Assembly (NCBI GenBank): GCA_019636375.1
Contig: JAHBXS010000004.1
Coordinates: forward strand, 372,001 to 436,000
Length of the DNA: 64,000 bases
Reading direction: 5' to 3'
DNA from: Pirellulaceae bacterium
GTDB lineage: Bacteria > Planctomycetota > Planctomycetia > Pirellulales > Pirellulaceae
Positions 18,501 through 26,712 of this stretch are shown here, one piece after another. The notes beneath the pieces are model-generated. The model did not search any database. It saw only the letters and a list, made by a program, of their open reading frames with translations, and was not told where the DNA came from. Every line of letters starts with the position of its first letter. Within the stretch, counting starts at the first letter, position 1. A program made the position numbers and the translations under genes.

Positions 18501-18888
18501 CCATGACTGGATTGACTCCGACCGGCAGACGCTCACGAACAATCTGAATTTTCTCCGCAACGATCTGTCGGTCGCGGTAAATATCTGTTCCCCACTCGAA
18601 TTCAACCCACACGATCGATAATCCGATTCCGGAAGCCGAACGAACTCGCTTGACGCCCGTGGCACCATTGACCTGATATTCAATCGGTCGCGTCACGAGC
18701 ACCTCGACCTCTTCAGGAGCGAGACCCGGAGCCTCGGTCATGATGGTTACCGTTGGCCGATTCAGGTCGGGAAAGACATCCACCGGCATCTGGCTCAAAT
18801 TGAAACCGCCGTAAATCAGCACGAAAAGACCGAGAATCAGCACTAAGCCGCGATTGCGAAGCGAGAATCGAATGATTGCGTCAAGCAT
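15598..18888 (-). CDS. RND heavy-metal efflux permease (CusA/CzcA family)
   Basis: 1096 residues, full length for the HME-RND family of inner-membrane proton antiporters. Starts MLDAIIRFSLRNRGLVLILG (first helix); GDLVDDSIVDIEN near 415-427 is the TM4 proton-relay region with acidic residues D416, D419 and D420. The second helix bundle begins at DANFRLLIFGSLSVIG, and GIVSRNGIMM is typical of the family. The TM4 wording differs from both textbook CusA and CzcA motifs, so the ion is not decided by it; the Cys-rich neighbours favour copper or silver. It follows the adaptor gene after an 86-bp gap and works with the adaptor and a TolC-like channel. Confidence 0.92.
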   Translation of the reverse strand: MLDAIIRFSLRNRGLVLILGLFVLIYGGFNLSQMPVDVFPDLNRPTVTIMTEAPGLAPEEVEVLVTRPIEYQVNGATGVKRVRSASGIGLSIVWVEFEWGTDIYRDRQIVAEKIQIVRERLPVGVNPVMAPISSIMGEIMLIGLRSERVPQNDDEAWQQRMELRTLGEFTVRNRLLAVDGVSQVTVMGGTLKQYQIITSPARLAAQNVSLQQLTEAASKANVLAGGGIMVRSPQESLIRIDGQSLTLEEIENTPIFWRGQRAVRIKEVADVRYGGPIQRGDGSVRVKTEDGIEGGDAVILAIQKQPGEDTLNLDKNIQSVLASLQTELPEGVVIENRIFRQADFIRAAVDNVTEAVRDGAVWVVIVLFVFMWNFRTSLCSLTAMPLSIFLTFMIFHWFGISINTMTLGGIAVAIGDLVDDSIVDIENIFRRLKENQQLPQDRKRPVLDVIYDASREVRNSIVYATLVVVLVVLPLFALSGLEGRMFAPLGLAYMVSLLASLAISLTVTPVLASYLLPGAKFLEEREDPFVLRYLKRVFRRVLQTTLRHSGKVLITTLIGVMFSLATLSWMGGEFLPPFNEGTFTISFQAEPGTSLDESRRLAQRAEQILLEIPEVVAVSRRTGRAELDEHAEGVNSSEIDVRVAEHHRPKSGWFAVVLRLIPVLHLWGYESHGRPHEEVLSDIRDKVTLIPGIKANIGQPISHRLDHIMSGVRAQIAVKVFGTDLRELRDSSQDVFTAMSEVPGVVDLQIEPQVEVSQVRLQVRRDDAARYGLAPGDVAELLETAYKGRTVSQILDDDRYFDMVVWYDESSRNDPEIISQTIVETPSGRRVSLGEVVEVLDTTGPNTLNREHIQRRIVVFCNVEGRDLTSVVDDIRGRISSVEDRLRKLPGDYRIELGGQFEAQQDANFRLLIFGSLSVIGVFLLLIKCLRSWRAALQVMVNIPLAAMGSIITLLIVNRPPWEVIMGSPFWQWPSIWIGTTTLSVAHWVGFITLIGIVSRNGIMMISHYQHLMEHEGEEFGQSMIIRGSLERLAPVMMTAMTSLFGLLPLLLGAGQTGKEILYPLALVVFGGMLTSTLLDQVVTPALFYRFGRKIK

Positions 18889-18974
18889 GTGGCAGTTTCG
18901 CTTCGTTTAATTCACAAATTTGGTCGGGTGTGACCCCGGAAAATAGTCGACAAGCATCGAGACATCGAGATCAT

Positions 18975-21182
18975 TCATTTGAGAGCCGCATATCCCGATT
19001 GAAGCTGCTGTGCCCCACGCGTCGCCACGGTTTCACCGGGCTCAAGTCCCTGGAGAACCGTGACTCGCAAGTCATCGGATGGGCCAGTCACAACATAACG
19101 CCTCTCGAAAGTTTGATTTTCACGTTCCACGAAAACGTAAGACCTTAGGCCTTCCCGCACGATCGCCGTTCGCGGAATCGCTAAACCGTCGCTATGTTTT
19201 CCGGTCAGAATTTCGAGCCGAGCCATCATGCGGTGCCGCAGTGCCAATGATGATGAACGTCTCAATTCGACCCAAATCGCCAGCGTCCGGTCATCACTCG
19301 AGATCGCCTGACCGCTGCGAACCACCGTTCCCTCGGCGATTTCATCCGGTGCGGCCACGAATCGCACTCGCACGCTTTGACCGATTTCGATACGGGGAAA
19401 ATCTTGCTCAGAAACGAAACCTTGTATCCAGGCATGACTCAAATCCTGAACCTCGAATAGCGGCTCATCGGGAACCACCACATGCCCCAGAAATTTGTCG
19501 AACCCAACGATGACGCCATCGATGGGTGCTTTAATTGGCAACGTCTGGATGAGGCGGCGGTTTTCCAGTAATTCAGCTACCTGTTCTGGCGAGATACCAA
19601 TCGTGCGCAATTGCTGAATCAGGTTTTCGCGGCGCGTGGTAACTTGGTTGAGTTGGCTCTCGGATTCCCATAACTGTCGCGCTGCAATGGCATCTCTCGC
19701 TTCACGCAGGCTGTTGACGACTTCGGCCAATAACCGGGCTTCAATTTCCGACTGCAGCAGGTCAAGTTGCAAGTTCTTGAACGGTTGACTTGATATCTCG
19801 GCCAACACTTGCCCCTGAGAAACGACTTGCCCGCGATCAATCAAAATACGCTCAATCGTACCGCTCATCTGGGCGGAGCCGACGCTGCGATGGGTTGGGG
19901 GCAGATCGACGATCCCGTCAACGGAAAATGTTTCGGCAACGCTTCCGCTGGTGACAACCTCCGTTTGCAGCCCGATGTCTCGAGCCGACTCGGCCCCGAT
20001 TTTAAGTACGCCTTTCGCAAAATAGCCGCCAAGTTCGTGCACGCCTTGCGTAACCACCCGATCACCCGGATAAAGGTTGCCACTCAAGACTTCAATTTGC
20101 TGGCCAATCCGACTTCCCAATGCAAGAACTTGCTTCTGATAGATGGAGGCAACCTCGGTTTGTTCCTGCTCCACCAGCACAAATCGTTCGGCACCGTCAC
20201 GCATGACCGCCGAATGAGGCATCACGAGTTTTCCGTCATTGCCTCCGAGCTGGATACGCACTTTACCCGCCATGCCCGGCAGTATTGTCGAGCTGCTGGT
20301 AGGGTCAATCGGCAGCGTCGCCCAGACTGTGCCAAAGTGAGTTGATGGGTCAAGATACGAGTCCACGATATCGATGACGGCCTCATATTGAAGTTCCCTT
20401 TGTGCCGTCGGCTCAAACACAACACGCTGGCCGATTTCGCATTTTGAAAGATCTTTTTCCAGTACCTGAATCTTGAGCCATACGCGACTCAAGTCGAGTA
20501 TCTCGAACAGGTGTTCCTTGGGGTTGACGATTTTACCCAGGGACAAATCTGCGTGCGTGACAACACCCGAAATGGGAGTTCGAAGATCCAGCAACAGTTG
20601 ATGCTCGACCTCCGGCGAAGTGAGTATTCGATCGAGCATTTCCGGCGGTAGTTTCAAAGCGTCCCATTTGGCACGCCCCAGTTGGACGGCCGCTCGATCC
20701 TGCAACATTTTGGCTTGCGAATCTCGCAAACGTGATCCAGGAACCGCTCCACTCTGGCTCGCGCTCTCCAGATTTGCAACCAGTTTCTCGGACAACAGAA
20801 GTTCTACTTGAGCCGCCCGCAGCTCCAAAACCAATTGTTGCAACTCCAGGCTATCGAGCTTGGCCACGACCTGACCGGCCTCGACGGTTTCACCGGGCTT
20901 GACCAGCAACTCGACGATGCGGCCCGACAATGGAGAGGCGATGACGGCGTGCTGATTCCAGGGAACTAGGATCTGACCATAGGTGGCAATCGACTCCTCG
21001 ACCAATCCCGTAATGACATCTTCCGTTCGCACATCCAGCAGGTCGCGAGAAGATTTGGTCAGCACCATTTTGCCAGTGACAACATCAATCTCCATACCGC
21101 GGGTGGGTAGCGGTCGATGCCCTTCATGAGCATAAACGAGGGTCGCGAATGCGAGTACAAAAAAAATGAAAATGCGACGCAT
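18975..21182 (-). CDS. Double-length RND periplasmic adaptor (two fused HlyD/CusB-like units)
   Basis: 735 residues, roughly twice a normal adaptor. After a signal peptide (MRRIFIFFVLAFATLVYA), one unit runs to about 390: VIASPLSGRIVELLVKPGE (lipoyl half), a helical hairpin, LRTPISGVVTHADLSLG, then DGAERFVLVE and YPGDRVVTQGVHELGG. A second unit then restarts at about 395 with VDGIVDLPPTHRSVGSAQMSG, TIERILIDRGQVVSQGQVL, another hairpin, IKAPIDGVIVGFDKFLGHVV and LEPGETVATRGAQQLQSGY. It bridges the permease to the outer-membrane channel. The gene starts 6 bp after the lipoprotein gene, so they form one operon. Confidence 0.88.
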   Translation of the reverse strand: MRRIFIFFVLAFATLVYAHEGHRPLPTRGMEIDVVTGKMVLTKSSRDLLDVRTEDVITGLVEESIATYGQILVPWNQHAVIASPLSGRIVELLVKPGETVEAGQVVAKLDSLELQQLVLELRAAQVELLLSEKLVANLESASQSGAVPGSRLRDSQAKMLQDRAAVQLGRAKWDALKLPPEMLDRILTSPEVEHQLLLDLRTPISGVVTHADLSLGKIVNPKEHLFEILDLSRVWLKIQVLEKDLSKCEIGQRVVFEPTAQRELQYEAVIDIVDSYLDPSTHFGTVWATLPIDPTSSSTILPGMAGKVRIQLGGNDGKLVMPHSAVMRDGAERFVLVEQEQTEVASIYQKQVLALGSRIGQQIEVLSGNLYPGDRVVTQGVHELGGYFAKGVLKIGAESARDIGLQTEVVTSGSVAETFSVDGIVDLPPTHRSVGSAQMSGTIERILIDRGQVVSQGQVLAEISSQPFKNLQLDLLQSEIEARLLAEVVNSLREARDAIAARQLWESESQLNQVTTRRENLIQQLRTIGISPEQVAELLENRRLIQTLPIKAPIDGVIVGFDKFLGHVVVPDEPLFEVQDLSHAWIQGFVSEQDFPRIEIGQSVRVRFVAAPDEIAEGTVVRSGQAISSDDRTLAIWVELRRSSSLALRHRMMARLEILTGKHSDGLAIPRTAIVREGLRSYVFVERENQTFERRYVVTGPSDDLRVTVLQGLEPGETVATRGAQQLQSGYAALK

Positions 21183-21188
21183 AGATCA

Positions 21189-22361
21189 CTACTTGCCCGC
21201 ATTCTGTTGTTTCAACTTCGCTACGACAGCCAACGTTTCCGTGGGCTGACGAAGTGCTTTATTGCGACAGCCCTCGCAGCAAAGAAAAACCGGCTCGCCT
21301 TCGATTTCAACCTTGATCGGAGTCCCCATTGAACCGAGAGGACTACTGGTCACAACGGCGCAGAATTTTTGAGCTTCAGCGACGCGACGATCGTCTTCAC
21401 TCAACTTTGACAATGCCTCCGCGATCTCAGGATCGACATTGTCGGATGTGTTGGCGTCGGATTTCGTAACACCTTCACTTTTGTTTCGACCTTTATCTTG
21501 CTGAATATACTCTTCTGGTTCCAGAATGGACTCGGGTTCTTCCTTCGCCATCCGCACGAATTCATCAACGCAAGGTGGGCAACAAAACAGGTACTTCTTG
21601 CCATTGACCTGCCAAGCGCATTGCGGGTTTGCTTTCGTGAAAGTCACTGGGCAAATATAATCGCCCGGCTTGGGGTTCATGTCATGCTTGGACATGAAAC
21701 CTTTGAACTTCGCGCTTGCCGTTTGATTGCCGTTGGCCTTGATATCGGCCTCGGTGTATTTGCCCGCAGCCGTAAAGTACAGCTTTTGCTCTTCTTCGCC
21801 TGTTACACCGGCGGGCATGCCGTTGTCGTGAACCTGAACAGCCGTTGTGAATCCGACGCGGAATCGCTCAGTACCGATACGCAGGTTCGGAATCGTCACA
21901 TCAATGGCCTGACCGATGGCTCCTTCGGGAAGAGTGCCGGTGAATTGAGAAGTCTTGCCGTCGGAATCACCGTCCTGAGGCGTTGCGGACAGGTCAATGG
22001 GAATGGCGTCGGTAGCACCGGAAACTTTGACATAAGCCTTGACAGCTTGCACATCAACTTCATGGATCCTCGTCTCATCCGCACCGAGCATGAACAGTCT
22101 CAGCACACCATCTTTTTCGACCACGGCTTCGGCGTGGTAACTATCGGCACCAATCGGAATGATAATTCCACCATGAGTGCCCGGCACATGGGGATGCTCC
22201 TCGTCCAGATTTGCGGATTTTGTCTGGCTCATTTTGGCCGAATTCGTTGAACTCGACGTGTTAGCTGTTTGACCCGCAGGCTGGCTGCAACCAACCGCAA
22301 CGACGATCGCAAGAACGGCAATCAGTCCAAATCCCAGCAAATATCTCTTAAAGTTGTTCAT
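21189..22361 (-). CDS. Lipoprotein with two CC-x-x-C metal sites (operon leader protein)
   Basis: 390 residues. Lipobox AVGC at Cys25 after a hydrophobic signal, so it should be a periplasm-facing lipoprotein. A His-containing beta domain follows (DEEHPHVPGTHGGIIIPIG, then VRLFMLGADE-like strands). Two Cys modules come last: CPVTF ... LFCCPPCVDEF near 240-275, and FCAVVTSSPLGSMG ... VFLCCEGCRNKA near 330-372. The same CPV...CCxxC wording recurs four times in the protein at 29135-30001. Probable copper/silver chaperone or sink; inferred. GGAG precedes the ATG. The predicted ECF promoter lies about 95 bp upstream, at the head of the operon with adaptor and permease. Confidence 0.75.
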   Translation of the reverse strand: MNNFKRYLLGFGLIAVLAIVVAVGCSQPAGQTANTSSSTNSAKMSQTKSANLDEEHPHVPGTHGGIIIPIGADSYHAEAVVEKDGVLRLFMLGADETRIHEVDVQAVKAYVKVSGATDAIPIDLSATPQDGDSDGKTSQFTGTLPEGAIGQAIDVTIPNLRIGTERFRVGFTTAVQVHDNGMPAGVTGEEEQKLYFTAAGKYTEADIKANGNQTASAKFKGFMSKHDMNPKPGDYICPVTFTKANPQCAWQVNGKKYLFCCPPCVDEFVRMAKEEPESILEPEEYIQQDKGRNKSEGVTKSDANTSDNVDPEIAEALSKLSEDDRRVAEAQKFCAVVTSSPLGSMGTPIKVEIEGEPVFLCCEGCRNKALRQPTETLAVVAKLKQQNAGK

Positions 22362-22455
22362 TTTTTGTTAACTCCATCCTTTTTTGGCTTGGTAAAACAC
22401 CTTGGGCAAGGTTGCCCCCCTGCGATTTGAGCCCGAAAAAACCGCCGTACAGTTT

Positions 22456-22483
22456 GGATGCTAGCCGGATCGAATTCCTTCAC
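22456..22483 (-). promoter_or_regulatory. Predicted ECF promoter, site 2
   Basis: GTGAAG, spacer GAATTCGATCCGGCTA, GCATCC: same elements and same 16-base spacing as site 1. It lies upstream of the lipoprotein-adaptor-permease operon. Confidence 0.7.
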
Positions 22484-22568
22484 TTTTCGGAAGGAAAAAG
22501 TCTGATTCCGCTGCAACGACGGCTAAAACTCGAAAGAAAGCTATGAGTTGGCGGCCTTCACGCTTTGA

Positions 22569-23306
22569 TTAGTGTCCACCTGCTAGCAATGCCATGGCGG
22601 CCATCCCGACCATTAGCCCATCTTCGACCAATGTCACCGTGGACATGGGGAGATTAAAAACAGTGCCAAGGCAAGCACAGCGGATCTTACGCTTGTTCAG
22701 CAAGCTCTCAATGACTCCAATACTGCTGACGGACATCACGACCAGCGTAACAAGATTCGTAGCAAATGGCTGAAAAGCAGTGATGTATGCAATTCCTAGA
22801 AGCAACTCGATGAACGGGTAGAGGTACCCATACACAGGGATTCGCCGGGCTACCACGTCATAACTGCAGTAATTGTCCGCAAATCCTTTTAGATCAAGCA
22901 ACTTAAAAAATGAGAAGGCCAAAAAGAACGCACCCATAAAGTTCCCCATCGCCCGGCTCCAGTTAAAGCCGCCCATCCTTAGTTCGATCAATGCTACGAC
23001 CGAGATAAGAAACGAAACGAGCAATAGTAGCGGAAAGTAAGTGGTAGCTGCGGCGTCAGCGGACTGATCTGCAGTTGGGGGCATTGGCGAGACAGCGACC
23101 TCACCGAGCACTTCATACCCAGCCCGGGAAACGGTCTGACGAACGATGTCAATCGAAACGTCGCCTTCGATCGTCAGGGTCTTGTTGGGCGAGGCAATGT
23201 CTACCTCCCATTTGGTCACCCCGGGTGCCTGATCAAGGTATGGTTTCAAAGCTGCGACACAGCTTTCACAGCGCAGATTTGTCTTATATTTTCGTGTGGT
23301 ATTCAA
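22569..23306 (-). CDS. Heavy-metal-associated (HMA) domain fused to MauE/DoxX-like membrane domain
   Basis: 245 residues from a TTG start with AGGAG 8 bases upstream; a longer frame to 23402 lacks a ribosome site. Residues 5-75 are an HMA domain: LRCESC (C13, C16), PGVTKWEVDIA, VSRAGYEVLG. A linker and four membrane helices of the MauE type follow, with Cys in DNYCSYDVV and RCACLGTVFNLP. The fusion suggests a metal ion caught by HMA is handed to, or reduced by, membrane thiols; this is inference. It sits between the RND operon and the Cys-tailed sigma gene, 178 bp downstream of the latter. Confidence 0.8.
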   Translation of the reverse strand: MNTTRKYKTNLRCESCVAALKPYLDQAPGVTKWEVDIASPNKTLTIEGDVSIDIVRQTVSRAGYEVLGEVAVSPMPPTADQSADAAATTYFPLLLLVSFLISVVALIELRMGGFNWSRAMGNFMGAFFLAFSFFKLLDLKGFADNYCSYDVVARRIPVYGYLYPFIELLLGIAYITAFQPFATNLVTLVVMSVSSIGVIESLLNKRKIRCACLGTVFNLPMSTVTLVEDGLMVGMAAMALLAGGH

Positions 23307-23483
23307 TGGATTGCTCCTGTTCAACTTTTGTCGCCTGATTATGAATTGCTTTTTGGTTGACACCTCCTCGTGTGTCGTCCTAACCTTCAGCAATCTGGGC
23401 ACTTCAAAACAGCAGACGAATGAGCTGGCTGAGCGTTACACTAGAATTTCGAGATTTCTGCAGACGCGATGGATAATCAGGAA

Positions 23484-24080
23484 CTATTCGCAGGAACTGG
23501 CGTTTTTTCTCGAACAAGAGCAGTCGATGCACCCCTCAGCGGCGCATTTGCCGCAGAAGTTCTCGAGCTCATTCCGAAGTGCCGTTCGAGCCCGATGCAG
23601 TCGCACACGAGCGTTGCCGGGGGAAATTCCCATTTCATTTGCAAGCGAAGTTAAATTGGCACCACCAAGGTCAACCCGTCGGATCATTTCGGCGTACTCC
23701 GTCTTGATCAAAGGAACCATTTCACTGACACAGTCGCAAACTACTTTCTTCAACTCGGCATCGAAACTCGGATCAACGTCGGTCGTTTGATGAGTAATTG
23801 CCTCAAGAGCTTTCTGGCCTGCGGCCGAATGTCGATAGTGATCGATAATGGCATTTCGCAATAGCCGATAGAACCACGCCACGGCACTCTCTTCGTCGCG
23901 GATTTCGCTTGCTTTTTGCAGTCCCTTGACAAAGGCATTCTGAAGGATGTCTTCCGCGTCCTCTCGTTTACCCAAACGAACCGCGAGAAAATTAAGAAAG
24001 CGATCGTGGTTTGCAAGCAGTTTTTCGCAGACCACGTTAGGCGAATGTGCTGATTGGTCTGTTTTCATTCTCCGACTCAT
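23484..24080 (-). CDS. ECF sigma factor with Cys-rich C-terminal tail
   Basis: About 198 residues from MSRRMKTDQ (24080); MKTDQ at 24068 has a nearer GGAG and is equally possible. Region 2: FLAVRLGKREDAEDILQNAF, VAWFYRLLRNAIIDHYRH. Region 4: LTSLANEMGISPGNARVRLHRAR. The tail is FCGKCAAEGCIDCSCS, six Cys in a short stretch, so the sigma factor may sense metal directly, as no anti-sigma gene is linked. Its own predicted ECF promoter is at 24239. A fragment of a close relative survives at 30158-30196. Confidence 0.88.
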   Translation of the reverse strand: MSRRMKTDQSAHSPNVVCEKLLANHDRFLNFLAVRLGKREDAEDILQNAFVKGLQKASEIRDEESAVAWFYRLLRNAIIDHYRHSAAGQKALEAITHQTTDVDPSFDAELKKVVCDCVSEMVPLIKTEYAEMIRRVDLGGANLTSLANEMGISPGNARVRLHRARTALRNELENFCGKCAAEGCIDCSCSRKNASSCE

Positions 24081-24238
24081 TACTTCATTTTTCGGCCAAT
24101 TTTCTCTTTTTCCGCACATCTTCGCCACGTTAGAGCGATGCACCTCGCGATCGTCATCGTTGAATCCTGCATTATTTCGGATGTGGCCTTCCTTGACAAC
24201 TGCAACTTTAACTCGCAACATCCGCAAATGCAGGAATA

Positions 24239-24266
24239 AGATGCCTTTTGGATGGATTTCCTTCAC
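24239..24266 (-). promoter_or_regulatory. Predicted ECF promoter, site 3
   Basis: GTGAAG, spacer GAAATCCATCCAAAAG, GCATCT: 16-base spacing, about 160 bp upstream of the Cys-tailed sigma gene. Confidence 0.65.
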
Positions 24267-24293
24267 AGCAGCGAAAAAAAATCTCGAAATCAA

Positions 24294-24677
24294 CTGATGT
24301 TATGCAAAAGAGGTAATGAATTCACTGATGAAGCGAGGATCTCTTTTGCAAGCTGAATCCACGGGGGAAGAGCACCCTGCAGTACAACAACGACGAAAGG
24401 ACGGGCTTTCCTGAACCCATTCAACGGGCTACCCTAAACAGAAGCCGAGCCCGAGATGGCTGGTCAGTACATCGTGCCGTATCGTTAGCGACAACCTTTC
24501 TTTCATTATTTCATCAGCAGGCCACACTCGGTTGTCGGGGTCTACTATGTGATGCTCAGGCGTCTTTGCAATCCGGCGGATGCCGCTACCGCACACAGCC
24601 GCACTAGGGCGTGCCGTTAGAGCTGGCGAAATGCCTGCCATCCAGTGCATCTTTCGGGTTCTCCGAGTGACAAGAAC
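24294..24677. other. Intergenic stretch, no gene seen
   Basis: Holds a 9-bp inverted repeat GCAAAAGAG (24304-24312) / CTCTTTTGC (24341-24349). A 73-codon minus-strand frame at 24429-24650 shows no family resemblance, so I do not call it a gene. Confidence 0.4.
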
Positions 24678-26129
24678 TCAAGCTCTATTCAACTCTGCTG
24701 CCACTAGCGTTAGGTCATCGATTGGCGTTCGAGATCGCCGGAACTTTACGAGTACCTGAGAGAAATCGTTGACCAACTGCTGTATGTCTGACGTCGACGA
24801 CACCTCCATCACTTCGCTGACCCGCTGAGTACCAAACTGATCGTCATCCGGATCAAACATTTCCGTGACACCGTCAGATACCAGAACGATCCTTGTGCCG
24901 CTTGCCACGGATACCATTTTTTCCGTGTAGGTCATCGCCGGATCGACACCGAGTAACAGATCACTGTCTTCGAGGCGCTGCACCGGGTTCCCCGGTTGCT
25001 GAATGAATGGAAGCTCGTGTCCGGCATTGGCAACAGTGAGTGTCACTTGTTGGCAATCGACCAGGACGACGGCCATCGTGGCAAAATGCCCTTCCATGAT
25101 GATCTCCGCGTATCGGCGATTAATACGATTGAGAATTTCTGCCGGGCTATGCGTGACTTCAGTCGCTTCCAAGACCAATGCCTTAATCACAGCCGCCACC
25201 ATAGCCGCAGCCACTCCGTGGCCGGACACATCAGCCAAACACAACAGGCATTGATGTCCGCCCAGTGGAATCACGTCGTAGTAATCTCCACCGACATCTT
25301 CAGCCGGCTCAAACAACACGGCGGTTTTTATACCTTTGACTGTTCCATTAGCCGGACGCAAGTGTTGTTGGATGTCGCGAGCCTTCTTCATCTGGAAACG
25401 TCGGTCGCGGTCTGCTTCCGCAAGCTGAATCCTCATCGAATTGATCTGTTCCGAAAGGTAGGTCAGTTCTTCACAACCTCGCTGGTCCGCTTCCGCATCC
25501 AGATCACCGACGCCAATGCGACCAAGAGTTGTGGCCAGTCGTCGTAGTGGCTTGGTGACGACACGTCGCAGGACAATGTGAACAATCAAGCCTGCTAATG
25601 CCCCCGTTATCAGCACCGCGATAACCTGACGTAGCAATTCCGGTCGAGCTTTGCGAAGAACTGATTCTTCTGCCTCGGCGACGTAAATTGTTCCTCGTGG
25701 CCCCACGAACTTTGCAACAAGCAGAGAATGCGTTTTGGGAAACAAGTGAACAGGTTCCGCAGCCCCCTCCCGCATTGCCAGAAACATGTCGTGCGAGGCA
25801 CGACCGTGCGACTGAGCCTGCATTGACCTCCCCTGCCACTCTAGGGCAATGTGGTGTCCGGGAAATTCTGACGAGTTCATTCGGGCACAAACGTCGTCAA
25901 TCAACTGTTGAATCGACTCATTACCACGATTGGCGATGGCATCGACCGACTCGTAAAGAGTCTTTGCTTCCTTGAGCAAAGCGACACGCGTTTCCCGTTT
26001 TGCATCACGAATTCTGAGCCCATGACCAAGAGCCAAAAACAGAATGACCGCCAGCAGAAGGTGCCCATTGACCGCCAGCATTAACTGGTGACGAATCGGA
26101 AGACGTTTCCAGAATTCAAAACTAAGCAT
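24678..26129 (-). CDS. Membrane HAMP-SpoIIE/PP2C serine phosphatase (RsbU-like)
   Basis: 483 residues. First helix at about 19-38 (LMLAVNGHLLLAVILFLALG), an outer sensor region, second helix at about 163-186 (VIAVLITGALAGLIVHIVL), HAMP at about 187-240, then the SpoIIE PP2C domain from about 255: FEPAEDVGGDYYDV, LADVSGHGVAAAMVAAVIKAL, VTVANAGHELP-like strand, VLVSDGVTEMFDP. The metal-binding Asp residues (VGGD, LADVSGHG, SDGVTE) are present, so it should be active. It probably dephosphorylates an anti-anti-sigma protein encoded elsewhere. Its end is 384 bp from the sigma gene; its start overlaps the LOG-type remnant by 8 bp. Confidence 0.9.
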   Translation of the reverse strand: MLSFEFWKRLPIRHQLMLAVNGHLLLAVILFLALGHGLRIRDAKRETRVALLKEAKTLYESVDAIANRGNESIQQLIDDVCARMNSSEFPGHHIALEWQGRSMQAQSHGRASHDMFLAMREGAAEPVHLFPKTHSLLVAKFVGPRGTIYVAEAEESVLRKARPELLRQVIAVLITGALAGLIVHIVLRRVVTKPLRRLATTLGRIGVGDLDAEADQRGCEELTYLSEQINSMRIQLAEADRDRRFQMKKARDIQQHLRPANGTVKGIKTAVLFEPAEDVGGDYYDVIPLGGHQCLLCLADVSGHGVAAAMVAAVIKALVLEATEVTHSPAEILNRINRRYAEIIMEGHFATMAVVLVDCQQVTLTVANAGHELPFIQQPGNPVQRLEDSDLLLGVDPAMTYTEKMVSVASGTRIVLVSDGVTEMFDPDDDQFGTQRVSEVMEVSSTSDIQQLVNDFSQVLVKFRRSRTPIDDLTLVAAELNRA

Positions 26130-26712
26130 TAACCAACACTCCTGCCGCTACAACGTACATTCCTAAACCCTTTGATGCACGAGCCCTCAAGCTCTTCGAT
26201 GAATCTAAGTGGCCAGCGGAGGTCGCGCGACTGCCTTCGATCGGCGTTGTGCTGGTGACGCTGTTTCTGCGGCAGAAAATGGAGGAGTGCCGATAGTGTT
26301 CCCTGCGGTAGACCTTCAGCAGCCACTCAATCGGTCGTCGCGGAAGGTGGAGGTAGAGTATCCGCGCGACGGTCTCCGTTTTACTGGCTGCAGGCACTGG
26401 CTCTACGATATCCGTAATCCCACCGGTGCCCATCAAAGCACCGATCAGCTTTCCTTCGTTATAGCCGATGGCCAGCTTTCCCAACGTGCCGCTGCGTCCG
26501 CCGAGGATCACCACGATGTTACTGCTGCGAATGTTGACGACTTCCCGACCCATCACCCCGTTGCCGGTAAAGATCAACACATCGTGCGTCAATTCATTCG
26601 CCAATACAATTAAACGTAATGCGAAAAATAGCAGGAATGGGAAAACCCTTCCCACCGCTAACCAGATTCCATGCCGCATTCGCCCACCATTCATGTTTCT
26701 GCTTTTACTCAT
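26122..26712 (-). pseudogene. Truncated LOG/SLOG-family protein remnant
   Basis: An open frame of 196 residues, of which only the middle is family-like: VLIFTGNGVMGREVVNIRSS, then NIVVILGGRSGTLGKLAIGY, NEGKLIGALMGTGGITDIVE, and a late LKVYRREHYRHSSIFC. GGRSGTLGKLA corresponds to the PGGxGTxxE nucleotide-binding motif of LOG-like proteins, with E changed to K. The N-terminal third is replaced by unrelated sequence, and the end after about 150 looks frameshifted (Arg/Ser-rich). It overlaps the ATPase end by ATGA. Probably non-functional. Confidence 0.55.
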
